Positions 19,417-29,007 of a stretch of 55,858 nucleotides of DNA are shown here, one piece after another (within the stretch, counting starts at the first letter, position 1; every line of letters starts with the position of its first letter). The notes under the pieces are model-generated. The model was not told the DNA's origin, did no database searches, and saw only the letters and a program-made list of their open reading frames with translations. The stretch is from Flavobacteriales bacterium (GTDB lineage Bacteria; Bacteroidota; Bacteroidia; Flavobacteriales; TMED113). Location of the stretch: the NCBI GenBank assembly GCA_002863085.1, contig PKDT01000008.1, positions 1-55,858 on the forward strand, given 5' to 3'. The translations under genes and the position numbers were made by a program.

Positions 19417-20697
19417 ATGGCAAAAATCAAAGATATTATTGCTAGACAAATAATTGATTCAAGAGGAAATCCTACAGTCGAAGTAGATATTCATACAGAT
19501 TCTGGTTCCTTTGGAAGGGCCTCTGTCCCGTCTGGAGCATCAACTGGCAAATATGAAGCTGTTGAGTTAAGAGATGGTTTTCCTACCTATTGTGGAAAAA
19601 GTGTATCTAAGGCTATCAAAAATATCGTGAATCTTATTAAACCAGTTCTGATGGGCACTGATGTTGAAAACCAGATTGAAGTTGACAGAATCATGATATC
19701 TACTGATGGAACTCACAATAAGTCAAAAATAGGTGCTAATGCAATTTTAGCAGTTTCCCTAGCCACTGCAAAAGCAGCAGCAGATTACAGAAATATTAAT
19801 TTATTTGAGTACTTATCAGATGGTAATTTCATGATTCCTGTACCAATGATGAATATCCTAAATGGTGGTGCTCATGCTGATAATTTAATTGATATTCAAG
19901 AGTTTATGATTGTTCCAAACTCGGCAAAGTCGTTTTCTCATGCATTGAGGATTGGTGTTGAAATATTTCACTCTTTGAAAGAAATATTGAAAATCAAGAA
20001 TTTATCAACTAATGTGGGAGACGAGGGAGGATTTGCACCTAACCTTAGTTCTAATGAAGAAGCGATTGAAATAGTCATAAAGTCAATTAAAAATGCTGGA
20101 TATAAACCAGGTTCAGACGTTTCATTGGCATTAGATGCTGCATCTTCTGAATTTTATAACAAAGATAGAAAAGTATATATTTTAAATGATGGGCTTGGTA
20201 ATATTAAAGAGCTTGATTCATCTCAAATGGTTGATTATTGGGATAAAATTGTAAAAAAATATCCAATTTCTTCTATAGAAGATGCTTTAGATGAAGATGA
20301 TTGGGAAGGTTGGATTAATATCACAAATTCACTAGGTCGTGACATTCAACTCGTTGGAGATGATTTGTTTGTAACTAATTCAGACAGATTAAAAAGAGGA
20401 ATTTCCCTCAACGCAGCAAATTCAATATTAATTAAACCAAATCAAGTTGGAACATTAACAGAGACGTTAAACACTGTTAAACTTGCAAAAGAACACAATT
20501 ATGGTACCATTATAAGTCATAGGTCTGGTGAAACTGAGGATGTAACAATTTCTGATTTATCTGTTGCTTGTTGTTCTGGACAAATTAAAACAGGTTCGTT
20601 ATCTAGAACTGACAGAGTCTCGAAATATAACCAGCTTTTAAGAATTGAAGAGAAATTAGGAGATAAAGCCGTTTACAGTAATTATTTTAAAAAATAA
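19417..20697 (+). CDS. eno: Enolase
   Basis: Enolase interconverts 2-phosphoglycerate and phosphoenolpyruvate in the cytoplasm. The 426 residues contain [37 protein letters not shown], the metal-binding region [20 protein letters not shown], the [14 protein letters not shown] Glu, [20 protein letters not shown] with the catalytic Lys, and SHRSGETED. The C-terminus ends at YSNYFKK, normal length. It lies between carA and the citrate synthase gene with gaps of 3 and 5 bp, likely one operon. Confidence 0.98.
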   Translation: MAKIKDIIARQIIDSRGNPTVEVDIHTDSGSFGRASVPSGASTGKYEAVELRDGFPTYCGKSVSKAIKNIVNLIKPVLMGTDVENQIEVDRIMISTDGTHNKSKIGANAILAVSLATAKAAADYRNINLFEYLSDGNFMIPVPMMNILNGGAHADNLIDIQEFMIVPNSAKSFSHALRIGVEIFHSLKEILKIKNLSTNVGDEGGFAPNLSSNEEAIEIVIKSIKNAGYKPGSDVSLALDAASSEFYNKDRKVYILNDGLGNIKELDSSQMVDYWDKIVKKYPISSIEDALDEDDWEGWINITNSLGRDIQLVGDDLFVTNSDRLKRGISLNAANSILIKPNQVGTLTETLNTVKLAKEHNYGTIISHRSGETEDVTISDLSVACCSGQIKTGSLSRTDRVSKYNQLLRIEEKLGDKAVYSNYFKK

Positions 20698-20702
20698 CAT
20701 AT

Positions 20703-22007
20703 ATGAGTAGTTTAAAAAAGAAATTTGAGGAACAATTAAGTCAGTCAAGAATAAAAGTAAAAAATTTTGTATCGGACTATGGTGATAAAGTAATTGGAGA
20801 AATTAACTTAAGACAACTATACTCTGGTATGAGAGGTATGCTTAGTATGATAACCGAAACATCAAAGCTTGATCCAAATGAAGGAATTAGATTTAGAGGA
20901 TATACACTGCCTGAAATCCAAGATGTTTTACCAAGGGCTGAAGGCTCAAATCAACCATTGCCTGAAGGAATATTTTATCTGATGCTAATTGGAAGTTTGC
21001 CAGATGAAAAAGACGTTAAACAAATTAGTTTAGAGCTTGAAAAAAGATCAAATGTACCTAACCATGTTTTCGATGTAATTAATAATCTTCCAAAAGATAT
21101 GCATCCAATGACTCAGTTTTCAATTGCTATTTTGAGTCTCCAAAATGGAAGTAATTTCTCAGTTTCTTACAAGAGCGGCTTAAATAAATTAGATTATTGG
21201 GACGCTACTTTTGAAGATGCACTTGATCTCATTGCGAGAATTCCACGTGTTGCGGCTTATATTTATAGAAGAATCTATCATAACGAAAAATATATTGAAC
21301 CCATTAAAGGTGTTGATTGGTCTAAAAACTTTGCCCATATGTTAGGTTTTTCGGATTCAGAGTTTATAGATCTTATTAGGTTGTATATGACAATTCACTC
21401 TGATCATGAGGGAGGAAATGTATCTGCTCATGCATCTCACTTGGTCGGCTCTGCATTAAGCGATGCATATATTTCATTTTCTGCAGGTATGAATGGACTA
21501 GCCGGACCATTGCATGGGTTAGCCAATCAAGAGGTTGTTAGGTGGTTGTTAGAAATGCAAGAATCACTCGGTGGAGGCCTGCCAAGCAGAGACAATATTT
21601 CAGAATATGTTCAAAAATCACTATCCGAGGGTAAAGTGATTCCTGGTTTTGGTCATGCTGTTTTAAGAAAAACAGACCCCAGATATACTGCACAACGTGA
21701 GTTTGCATTGAAATATCTTCCAGACGATGAACTTTTTCTTCTTGTGAGTAGGGTATATGAAGTCGTTCCATCAATTCTTGAGTCAACAGGAAAGGTGAAA
21801 AATCCTTGGCCAAATGTTGATGCTCACTCAGGTGTACTATTGTTAAAGTATGGAATGACTGAATATGATTTCTTTACCGTTTTATTTGGTGTTTCTCGGT
21901 CCTTAGGAATAATGGCTCAACTTATTTGGAGTCGTGCTTTAGGAATGCCAATTGAAAGACCAGGATCCACAACAACTGATCTTATGATAAAAAAGTTTTC
22001 TAACTAG
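20703..22007 (+). CDS. gltA: Citrate synthase, eukaryotic (mitochondrial) type
   Basis: Condenses acetyl-CoA and oxaloacetate at the entry to the TCA cycle. The 434 residues closely resemble mitochondrial citrate synthase rather than the NADH-regulated E. coli type. Visible are SDHEGGNVSAHASHLVGSAL, MNGLAGPLHGLANQEVVRWL, IPGFGHAVLRKTDPRYTAQREFA, KNPWPNVDAHSGVLLLKYGMTE and FGVSRSLGIMAQLIWSRALG. Catalytic residues are H271, H318 and D373, with oxaloacetate ligands H235, R399 and R419. It follows eno by 5 bp and overlaps the convergent rlmB-type gene by 8 bp. The symbol is by function; orthology to E. coli gltA is distant. Confidence 0.95.
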   Translation: MSSLKKKFEEQLSQSRIKVKNFVSDYGDKVIGEINLRQLYSGMRGMLSMITETSKLDPNEGIRFRGYTLPEIQDVLPRAEGSNQPLPEGIFYLMLIGSLPDEKDVKQISLELEKRSNVPNHVFDVINNLPKDMHPMTQFSIAILSLQNGSNFSVSYKSGLNKLDYWDATFEDALDLIARIPRVAAYIYRRIYHNEKYIEPIKGVDWSKNFAHMLGFSDSEFIDLIRLYMTIHSDHEGGNVSAHASHLVGSALSDAYISFSAGMNGLAGPLHGLANQEVVRWLLEMQESLGGGLPSRDNISEYVQKSLSEGKVIPGFGHAVLRKTDPRYTAQREFALKYLPDDELFLLVSRVYEVVPSILESTGKVKNPWPNVDAHSGVLLLKYGMTEYDFFTVLFGVSRSLGIMAQLIWSRALGMPIERPGSTTTDLMIKKFSN

Positions 22008-22740
22008 TTGAAAACTGCCTTTTCTGTTCATACAATGCAATTCCAGCTGCTACAGAAGCGTTGAGTGATGATGTTTTTCCTGATATTGGTATTTTAATAA
22101 TTTCATCACAAATTAAAAGTAAATTATCTGAAATTCCGTTTTTCTCGGAGCCGATTATTATTATACTTGGTTTGTTTAAACTTGCTTCATAAATATTTTT
22201 ATTACTTTTTTCAGAGCAACCTACTATACATAATCCACAGTTTTTCGCATATTTTAATAGTCCTCTAAAGTTGTCGGTTCTAAATATATTTATATTGTTT
22301 AGTGCACCTGCGGAAGCTTTCATAGCTATTTCGTTAATTAAAGCAGACTCTCTATTAGGAATAATTACTCCAGTAATCCCGTTAGCTTCGACACTTCGAC
22401 ATATTGAACCAAAGTTCCTTACGTCAGTTATTCTATCAAGTAAGATAAAAATTGGATCATTTCCTTTTTCAAACTCGCAAGAGAGAACATTTTCAAAGTT
22501 TTGGTAACTTATAATCGAACCTATAGCAATTACACCCTGGTGATTTTTTTTTGTTAGTTTATTAAGTTTGAATTTTGGGACAAATTTTAGTGGAATAGAG
22601 TTTTCTTTTGAAACTTTTTTAATTTCACTGGCCCATTCAGACTTTAAATCTTTTTGTAAAAAAATTGTTTCAACCTCTTTATCAGATCTTAATAGTTCAA
22701 GTACAGGCCTAATTCCATATATTATCATTTGTTTGTTCAT
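22000..22740 (-). CDS. rlmB: 23S rRNA (guanosine-2'-O-)-methyltransferase, TrmH/RlmB family
   Basis: A SPOUT-fold SAM-dependent 2'-O-methyltransferase; RlmB methylates G2251 in the P loop of 23S rRNA. The 246 residues have an N-terminal substrate-binding domain (IIYGIRPVLELLRSDKEVETIFLQ, KNHQGVIAI) and the knotted catalytic domain: LDRITDVRNFGSICRSVEANGITGVIIP, ASAGALNNINIFR, IIIGSEKNGISDNLLLICDEIIKIPISGKTSSLNASVAAGIALYE. The paralogue TrmH is possible, but the N-terminal domain favours RlmB. The start ATG is preceded by AATT. It is convergent with the citrate synthase gene. Confidence 0.92.
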   Translation of the reverse strand: MNKQMIIYGIRPVLELLRSDKEVETIFLQKDLKSEWASEIKKVSKENSIPLKFVPKFKLNKLTKKNHQGVIAIGSIISYQNFENVLSCEFEKGNDPIFILLDRITDVRNFGSICRSVEANGITGVIIPNRESALINEIAMKASAGALNNINIFRTDNFRGLLKYAKNCGLCIVGCSEKSNKNIYEASLNKPSIIIIGSEKNGISDNLLLICDEIIKIPISGKTSSLNASVAAGIALYEQKRQFSTS

Positions 22741-22819
22741 AATTATTAGGATGATATTTATATATAAACATATATCTTTTAATTAAAATTATTACATTTA
22801 TATAATAAAGATCTTAACC

Positions 22820-22969
22820 ATGATTAAAAAAATTTTAATATTATCACTAATTTCATTTCTTTTTATTTTTCAGTCTTGCTATACAATTGGTTATCCAACT
22901 CCTTGTCCAGGATTAGTTGATAGCCCTGACATTTCTAGTAATGAAATTAGTGTAAGTTTAAATGATTAA
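22820..22969 (+). CDS. Small putative lipoprotein (49 aa)
   Basis: The frame from the ATG at 22820 encodes a lipoprotein-like signal (MIKKILILSLISFLFIFQSC, with Cys at residue 20), followed by a 29-residue mature part with one more Cys and several Pro and Ser residues (YTIGYPTPCPGLVDSPDISS). No family is recognised. It sits between the divergent rlmB gene and lipA, 22 bp before the lipA start. The signal and lipobox argue that it is real; the short length keeps confidence moderate. Confidence 0.55.
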   Translation: MIKKILILSLISFLFIFQSCYTIGYPTPCPGLVDSPDISSNEISVSLND

Positions 22970-22991
22970 TACATTTAGTTTATTTTAATTC

Positions 22992-23930
22992 GTGGAAAAA
23001 AAAGTTTCAAAACCTACCCAGAGTTGGACAAAAATCGATTTGAATAAAAATGTCTACACAATCAATTCAAACCATAATTATAAAATACGAAAAAAGAAAC
23101 CAGATTGGCTGAGAGTAAAACTACCCTCAGGAAAAGATTTTACAAATCTTAGAAGAATTGTTGACAATCATAATTTGCACACGATATGTGAAAGTGGAAA
23201 TTGCCCTAATATGGGTGAATGTTGGGGTGCTGGGACTGCAACATTTATGATTTTGGGAAATATATGTACCAGATCATGTGGTTTTTGCGCAGTTGCTACT
23301 GGTAAACCCAAGCCAGTTGACTGGTCTGAAGCTGAAAAAGTGGCTAGGTCTGTAGAATTAATGAGTGTTAAACATTGTGTAATTACATCTGTTGACAGAG
23401 ACGACTTAGAAGATGGAGGAGTGTCAATGTGGATTGCTACAATTGACGCTGTCAGAAGGTTATCACCTTCAACAACCTTAGAAACCTTGATACCTGACTT
23501 TAAGGGTGAAAAAGATATAATAATAAAACTTGCTAGTTCTCGCCCTGAGGTTGTTTCACACAATATGGAAACAGTTGAAAGATTAACTCCAATAGTTAGG
23601 ATCCAAGCGAAATACAATAGAAGCTTATTTGTGCTTGATGAGCTAAAGAAAGCTGGTGTTGAACGAACAAAGTCAGGAATAATGCTTGGTCTATCCGAAA
23701 AAAAAGAGGAAGTCATAAAAACAATGAAGGATTTAAGGAATGTCAAAGTTGATATATTGACCCTTGGACAATATCTACAACCAACTTCAAAACACCTTCC
23801 AGTAAATAGATTTATTACTCCTGAAGAGTTTAATGAGTACAAGAAAATTGGTTTAAAAATGGGTTTCAAATACGTCGAGTCCGGTCCTTTAGTTCGATCG
23901 TCTTATCATGCTGAAAAACATTTGTTTTGA
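22992..23930 (+). CDS. lipA: Lipoyl synthase
   Basis: A radical SAM enzyme that inserts two sulfurs into octanoyl groups on pyruvate dehydrogenase, oxoglutarate dehydrogenase and GcvH. In its 312 residues, the auxiliary cluster ligands are C66, C71 and C77 ([12 protein letters not shown]), the radical SAM cluster is C92, C96 and C99 (CTRSCGFC), and the C-terminal RSSYHAEK at 302-309 carries the Ser ligand. The start is GTG at 22992. The N-terminal extension of about 35 basic residues is longer than the conserved [12 protein letters not shown] start and may be partly mis-called. gap follows after 3 bp. Confidence 0.97.
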   Translation: MEKKVSKPTQSWTKIDLNKNVYTINSNHNYKIRKKKPDWLRVKLPSGKDFTNLRRIVDNHNLHTICESGNCPNMGECWGAGTATFMILGNICTRSCGFCAVATGKPKPVDWSEAEKVARSVELMSVKHCVITSVDRDDLEDGGVSMWIATIDAVRRLSPSTTLETLIPDFKGEKDIIIKLASSRPEVVSHNMETVERLTPIVRIQAKYNRSLFVLDELKKAGVERTKSGIMLGLSEKKEEVIKTMKDLRNVKVDILTLGQYLQPTSKHLPVNRFITPEEFNEYKKIGLKMGFKYVESGPLVRSSYHAEKHLF

Positions 23931-23933
23931 AAT

Positions 23934-24920
23934 ATGAAAAAAATTGCAATTAATGGATTTGGTAGAATAGGAAGGGTTTTACTCAGGCTACTTTCAAATA
24001 ATCCTAATTACAAGGTTGTTGTAATAAATGACTTGGCACCACCAAGGACGTTGAGTCATCTTTTAAAATATGACACCATTCACGGGAGGTTTCCTAAAGA
24101 AGTTTCATGGAATGATAAATCTATTTTAATAGATGGTAAAGAGATTAAGATTGTCAATATTCCCAAACTTAGTAAAATCCCTTGGAGTACTTTTGATATT
24201 GACGTTGTATTTGAATGTTCGGGAAATTATAAAACATATGATCAACTTAAAAACCATATTACTAATGGTGCCAAAAAAGTAATATTAACGTCACCTTCAA
24301 ATGACGAAAAGATTCCAATGGTTGTTCTTGGCGTTAATGATTCTAAAATTGACTTTTCGGCTGATATTATCTCAAATGCCTCATGTACTACTAATTGTGC
24401 AGCACCTATGATTGATATTATAAATAAAAATTTAAAAATCGAAAGCGCATATGTAACAACTATTCACTCTTTTACAGGCGATCAAAACTTACATGACTCA
24501 ATTCATAATGATTTAAGAAGAGCTAGATCAGCACCTAGTTCAATAATTCCCACTACCACAGGAGCGGCCAAAGCACTCTCAAAAATTTTTCCTAACCTAA
24601 CGATTGGAGGGTGTGGAATTAGAGTACCTGTGAACAACTGTTCGTTAACAGACATAACATTTTTTTTAAAAAATAGTAGTTCACAAAATTTTATTAATTC
24701 ACTGTATGAGAATGCCTCAAAGAGTAGCCTTGACGGGCTGTTGAAATACATAAATGATCCAATTGTTTCTATTGATGTAAAGTCAAGTCCATTCTCTTGT
24801 ACTTTTGACTCTCAATTGACATATGTTTCTGGAAACATGGTCAAAGTTGTTGGTTGGTATGATAATGAATATGGTTATTCTTCAAGGCTTGTCGATCTTT
24901 TGTCAAAAATTAGATTTTAG
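23934..24920 (+). CDS. gap: Glyceraldehyde-3-phosphate dehydrogenase (type I)
   Basis: Oxidises and phosphorylates glyceraldehyde 3-phosphate with NAD. The 328 residues contain KIAINGFGRIGRVLLRLL, D33 in VINDL (favours NAD over NADP), the catalytic Cys C151 in SNASCTTNCAAP, H178 in TTIHSFTGDQNLHD, the ARSAPSSIIPTTTGAAKA loop, and VVGWYDNEYGYSSRLVDL. Normal length and no unusual substitution. It follows lipA by 3 bp and ends 2 bp from the convergent fusion gene. A second gap copy elsewhere cannot be excluded. Confidence 0.97.
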   Translation: MKKIAINGFGRIGRVLLRLLSNNPNYKVVVINDLAPPRTLSHLLKYDTIHGRFPKEVSWNDKSILIDGKEIKIVNIPKLSKIPWSTFDIDVVFECSGNYKTYDQLKNHITNGAKKVILTSPSNDEKIPMVVLGVNDSKIDFSADIISNASCTTNCAAPMIDIINKNLKIESAYVTTIHSFTGDQNLHDSIHNDLRRARSAPSSIIPTTTGAAKALSKIFPNLTIGGCGIRVPVNNCSLTDITFFLKNSSSQNFINSLYENASKSSLDGLLKYINDPIVSIDVKSSPFSCTFDSQLTYVSGNMVKVVGWYDNEYGYSSRLVDLLSKIRF

Positions 24921-24922
24921 TT

Positions 24923-27682
24923 TTACTTGTCAATTATATAAAAACCTTCATTTCCTTTATTTTGATACAGCGGCATTAACAAGTATCCAGAAATAGGAGA
25001 GCATATTGGTCCACTTTTGTCGTGAGCTATAATTTCATTTTTTAAAATTTTTTGAAAGTTAAACATGTTTGGATTCATTAAAAAATCATCATTACTAGAA
25101 ATTTTATGAATATATTTAAGTTTATAATCACCTAAACTTGGTTCAGAAAATTTTTTCATTTTTTCAATTTTATCAATTACCTCCTGAGGTATATCCTTTG
25201 TTTTTATAAACTTTCTCTTTTCTAAAATCTTCCAAATTCCAGCTAGGTGATTATTTACAGATACAGGGTCTCCAATGGCACCTCCTTCAAAAACTATCAC
25301 ATTTACTCCATTCTTATTATAATATTCAGCAAACGAGCCTTTTATTTTATTTAAAAGATTATTTACAGTTGGTACTTTGAGACAGTTTGCAATTTTTGCT
25401 TCTGATTCATTATTTACAATAGTAAAAACTCCGTTTGAAGAGGATGTATTATGAAGATCAACAATTAATATATCATTTTTGTTTTTTGCAGTGATTATTT
25501 TGTCAATTAAACCCTTTAATACTAAAAGTTCATTTTCTTCAGAGTTGTATTTACTTTTAGAAATAGTTTTATTCCATAATCTGTTTAAGTCTTCATCAAT
25601 ATATCTTCTATTTTTTGAGAGTGCTTTTAAATTTCCTATCAAGCCAACAACTGTTCCCTCAATTTGAGTAGCATTTTCTTTTACGTTTTTAAAAAATTTT
25701 TTTAAGGCAATGACTCCCGAATCTTCATTTCCATGAATAGCTGAAACAAATATTACAGTTTTCTTATTATTACTATGAATATTACCAATTATTCTTTCAT
25801 AGTTATCACCAACATCCTTTTCGAATTTATTCTCCTTAATTTCATATTGTATTAGTTTTTGTTTTTGAATAATTCCGATATACAACCCATCCTCAACGAC
25901 TGGCAAAATTTCAATTTTTTCTTGTCTCATTATTCTTAAAGCATGTCCTATGGTTTTATATGGTTTTATTGTAGTTAGTTTTTTTTTCATTAATTCCTTG
26001 ATAACTATTTTATTTTTTTTTGAGGTGTAATTTTTATCATTGAAGATATCTTTGTCTAGTATTCCAGAAATATGTTTTTTTTCATTAACTACAACCATAA
26101 AATCTTTTTTATTCCAGCTGTTTATTTGGTATGCAAGTTCAAAAATGTCATTTTCATTTATTGAGTATATATCTCTTTCCATACATTCCTCTACGAGTAG
26201 ATTTGAGGGATTGTTGATGACAACGCAATTCTTCGGAGTGTTCCAGTTATGTACAGGTATATTATTTTTTTGATTTTCAATTATATGGGATGTAATTGTT
26301 GTGAGTGTATTTTGCTTAGAATATTTAGAATTCAGTGAGTCATATGAGTCAATTATCCATCTTGCTCCATTTTGACGACTGATTGTACGATCTTTTATTA
26401 TTTTAAGATACTTGTTGATGTCCTCTGGATTAATTTTAACATGAGACAGACCGATTGCAGCTTTTGGAATAAGTTCGTTTAAAATTAATTTTCTTGCATC
26501 AACCCTTTTACCAAACCATCTGAAAGTTGCATCAATACCTTGTTGTGCAGCAGAGTAAAAATTTATCCTAGCATCATCAAACTTCATTTGCTTTTCAAAA
26601 TCTTCACTGTAATTTTCTTTGTAGAACATCATTAGTCCTAACCAGAAGGAAGAATTTGCAACTTCATCAACAATTGACGGACCAGATGGTAACATTCTAT
26701 TCTCAATTCTAATGCTTGGTTTATTCTTATAAATACCATAACATGGTCGATTCCATCTGTAAACGGTTGAGTTATGTAGTGTTAAAGCATTTAGGTTTGG
26801 GAGATTTTGATTTTCAATTGAGTAATTTTTTTGGGTCAGATTTTTTAGCAGTATTTTGTATCTTGTAATATCTTCTTTATATATTTCAATTAATGATTTC
26901 TTAAGCCACTGATTTCCAAATGTTACTCTTGGCAAACTTTCTAAGTGATAATTGCCTACGATTCTAGTGTCTGTTGCTTGTTGAAATACAGCAATTCTTG
27001 TTTCGTTCCAAAGTCTTTTTCCAAATAACATAGGTGAATTGACACATGTTGATAAAACTGGACCAGCAATTAATTGTGAAATGTTATACATTTTGTGAAA
27101 TATTTCGTGGTCGATTTGTAAATGAAATTGAAATCCTGTGTTACAGCCTTCAATGAGCGGTGAATCATGCTGAAATATTAATTCATCAATTCCCGATATC
27201 CTTATTTTATATTTTTTTCCTCTTGAAGCACTAATTGAATCACATAAATCAAAATATCTTCTGTTGTTAGTTATATTCTCATACCTCAAATCGAATTTTC
27301 GAACTGTTGGAAGCATGCCAGTCAAAATCAACTCAGAATCGAAATTTTTAGATACGCTTCTAGCAATTAATATTTTGTCCAACAATACCTTTTCCAACTT
27401 CTTAAATGAATTGGAATTAAGATCTATGGGGTCAATGTTGAGTTCCATATTAAATTTTGCTATTTCTGTCACAAAACCTTCATCACTCAGTTTTTCTACA
27501 ATCTTGTCGTTGATCGGGTTTGGTCTAAGATTGTCGTCAACTAAACAAAATTCTTGTTCTGCTCCAATTCTTTGCTTTTTTTCAAGAATATTTTTTGAAA
27601 TTAGTCTTTCCAGCAGTTCAATGTCATTAGTCAGCTTGTTAATGAATTTATGAGATTGAATATTTTTGTTGGGTTTAATCAT
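24923..27682 (-). CDS. GCS2-type carboxylate-amine ligase / CBS pair / aspartoacylase-type deacylase fusion
   Basis: A 919-residue three-part cytoplasmic protein. Residues 1-460 resemble glutamate-cysteine ligase family 2 (GCS2): IGAEQEFCLVD (39-49), FNMELNIDP, a FQFHLQI segment, and SIRIENRMLPSGPS, which fit the ATP-dependent carboxylate-amine ligase fold. Residues 500-615 form two CBS motifs (ILPVVEDGLYIGII in the second), which usually bind adenine nucleotides. Residues 644-919 match the succinylglutamate desuccinylase/aspartoacylase zinc hydrolases: H650 and E653 in HGNE, DLNR at 698-701, the H744 zinc ligand in DLHNTSS, catalytic E799 in VFEGG, and the C-terminal ISGYLLMPLYQNKG. The ligase and the hydrolase would make and cleave amide-linked amino acids, with CBS as an energy sensor; that pairing is inference. 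Substrates are unknown. Confidence 0.85.
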   Translation of the reverse strand: MIKPNKNIQSHKFINKLTNDIELLERLISKNILEKKQRIGAEQEFCLVDDNLRPNPINDKIVEKLSDEGFVTEIAKFNMELNIDPIDLNSNSFKKLEKVLLDKILIARSVSKNFDSELILTGMLPTVRKFDLRYENITNNRRYFDLCDSISASRGKKYKIRISGIDELIFQHDSPLIEGCNTGFQFHLQIDHEIFHKMYNISQLIAGPVLSTCVNSPMLFGKRLWNETRIAVFQQATDTRIVGNYHLESLPRVTFGNQWLKKSLIEIYKEDITRYKILLKNLTQKNYSIENQNLPNLNALTLHNSTVYRWNRPCYGIYKNKPSIRIENRMLPSGPSIVDEVANSSFWLGLMMFYKENYSEDFEKQMKFDDARINFYSAAQQGIDATFRWFGKRVDARKLILNELIPKAAIGLSHVKINPEDINKYLKIIKDRTISRQNGARWIIDSYDSLNSKYSKQNTLTTITSHIIENQKNNIPVHNWNTPKNCVVINNPSNLLVEECMERDIYSINENDIFELAYQINSWNKKDFMVVVNEKKHISGILDKDIFNDKNYTSKKNKIVIKELMKKKLTTIKPYKTIGHALRIMRQEKIEILPVVEDGLYIGIIQKQKLIQYEIKENKFEKDVGDNYERIIGNIHSNNKKTVIFVSAIHGNEDSGVIALKKFFKNVKENATQIEGTVVGLIGNLKALSKNRRYIDEDLNRLWNKTISKSKYNSEENELLVLKGLIDKIITAKNKNDILIVDLHNTSSSNGVFTIVNNESEAKIANCLKVPTVNNLLNKIKGSFAEYYNKNGVNVIVFEGGAIGDPVSVNNHLAGIWKILEKRKFIKTKDIPQEVIDKIEKMKKFSEPSLGDYKLKYIHKISSNDDFLMNPNMFNFQKILKNEIIAHDKSGPICSPISGYLLMPLYQNKGNEGFYIIDK

Positions 27683-27699
27683 TTTTTTCGGATTGGATT

Positions 27700-28437
27700 T
27701 TATTTATCATGTTTTATCATTCTTGATATAATTTCAAACTTGTAATCACAATTTAGATAGTTGTAATTATTCTCTTTTAAATGAAGAATATACAATCCAT
27801 TTATTTTAGCATCGTAATACTTTTCAAGGATGTATCTATACATCGTAAGTTGAAGTTCGTATTTATTGTAACTACAATCTCCAATATCTAGTGTGGGTTC
27901 TTTTGTTCCGTTTCGATAACTAATTTTTTTTATTTTCTCATTAGTTTTCCAGTCGACTAATGAAATAATGTTTTTTGGCTTATTATATATCAAAAGATCT
28001 ATCGTTCCTGCTAATTTTAGTGTTTCAGAAAATATTTTAACCTCAGGAAAAATTAAATTGTTTTTAAAAATATCACAATCGTTTAGAAATTTAATTGCTT
28101 GCTTTGATTTTAAATTTAGTTCATCAACTCTTTTTTCATTATCGGTAAAATTTCTTGAATTAAAATTATTTATATATTTCTCAATCTCATAATGAATTAA
28201 TGTTCCATCATTTCTTCTTTTTTCCCAATCTTTCAAAATCTCACTAGTTGTTAGACCTTTAAATTTACCATAATTCGTTAATTTTTTAGCAACTTTTATC
28301 TCATCAAACTTTTCAAAAAAGTCTCCAATGAATTCCGTAACACTTCGAAATTCAATATTTGAATTTAGTAATGAGTATTTGTGAGAATTTTCATCTAATG
28401 AAATTAATTTATCTTTTTCAATAATAGTTTGATACAT
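27700..28437 (-). CDS. PD-(D/E)XK nuclease family protein
   Basis: A 245-residue protein with a RecB/Cas4-like nuclease core. The motif order is PEVKIF, then GTIDLLIY (Asp), then ISLVDWKTNEKI (D-x-K), then YELQLTMYRYILEKYY, whose Gln and Tyr fit motif IV of this superfamily. The N-terminus has an EFRSVTEFIGDFFEKFDE segment and an HYEIEKYIN helix. Metal-dependent nuclease activity is the likely role; the substrate is unknown. It lies 17 bp upstream of the ligase-deacylase fusion on the same strand, which may mean co-transcription. There are no cas, restriction or toxin genes nearby. Confidence 0.72.
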   Translation of the reverse strand: MYQTIIEKDKLISLDENSHKYSLLNSNIEFRSVTEFIGDFFEKFDEIKVAKKLTNYGKFKGLTTSEILKDWEKRRNDGTLIHYEIEKYINNFNSRNFTDNEKRVDELNLKSKQAIKFLNDCDIFKNNLIFPEVKIFSETLKLAGTIDLLIYNKPKNIISLVDWKTNEKIKKISYRNGTKEPTLDIGDCSYNKYELQLTMYRYILEKYYDAKINGLYILHLKENNYNYLNCDYKFEIISRMIKHDK

Positions 28438-28455
28438 TATTAATAATTTTCAATT

Positions 28456-29007
28456 ATGATTTTTTTTAATAACAATATAGATATAATTAAATTATTTATG
28501 ATTTTATACATAAATAGTTTTTCCTTATTAGCTCAAATTGATTCTACTATCAAATTAGATGAAGTACAAATTATTGACACTCAATCTAATAATTTAAGTG
28601 TTTTTGAATATGAAAAACTTAAAAGAAGAGTTATGCGTGTTCTTCCTTATATTGACTCAATTGAATTAGTAATAAATGAGGTAGATTTAAATTTATCATT
28701 GATTGAAAAGAAAAAGAAAAAAAGAAAATACTCAAGAAAAAAACAAAAAGATATAATAAAAAGATTTAGTAAAAATATAAAAAAATTAACCAGAAAAGAG
28801 GGCGTGATACTTACCAAGTTAATTCACAGGAAATTCAAATTGACGGCATATCAACTAGTAAAAAGTTACAGAGGAAACTTTCAAGCAATTCTTTGGAACA
28901 GATTGGCTAAATTTTATCAAGGAAGTTTAAAAAATAAATTTGACCCAGTTTCGGTTACAGAGGATATTTATATTGATAAGATAATTAAAGAAAATTGTAA
29001 TAATTAG
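28456..29007 (+). CDS. DUF4294 domain protein, probably exported
   Basis: The 183-residue protein has a hydrophobic N-terminal segment (IIKLFMILYINSFSLLAQ) that looks like a signal peptide, then the DUF4294 pattern: FEYEKLKRRVMRVLPYIDSI, a very basic KKKKKRKYSRKKQKD stretch, FSKNIKKLTRKEGVILTKLIHRKF, and YRGNFQAILWNRLAKFYQGSLKNKFDPVSVTED. This family is found in Bacteroidota and has no known function. The ATG is preceded by AATT. Its stop overlaps the stop of the convergent dehydrogenase gene in TTAG at 29004-29007. Confidence 0.8.
   Translation: MIFFNNNIDIIKLFMILYINSFSLLAQIDSTIKLDEVQIIDTQSNNLSVFEYEKLKRRVMRVLPYIDSIELVINEVDLNLSLIEKKKKKRKYSRKKQKDIIKRFSKNIKKLTRKEGVILTKLIHRKFKLTAYQLVKSYRGNFQAILWNRLAKFYQGSLKNKFDPVSVTEDIYIDKIIKENCNN

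Noticed and set aside
23168-23869. 233-residue open frame antisense to lipA
   Set aside because: It is fully contained in lipA, which has all its cluster motifs; codon composition mirrors the real gene.
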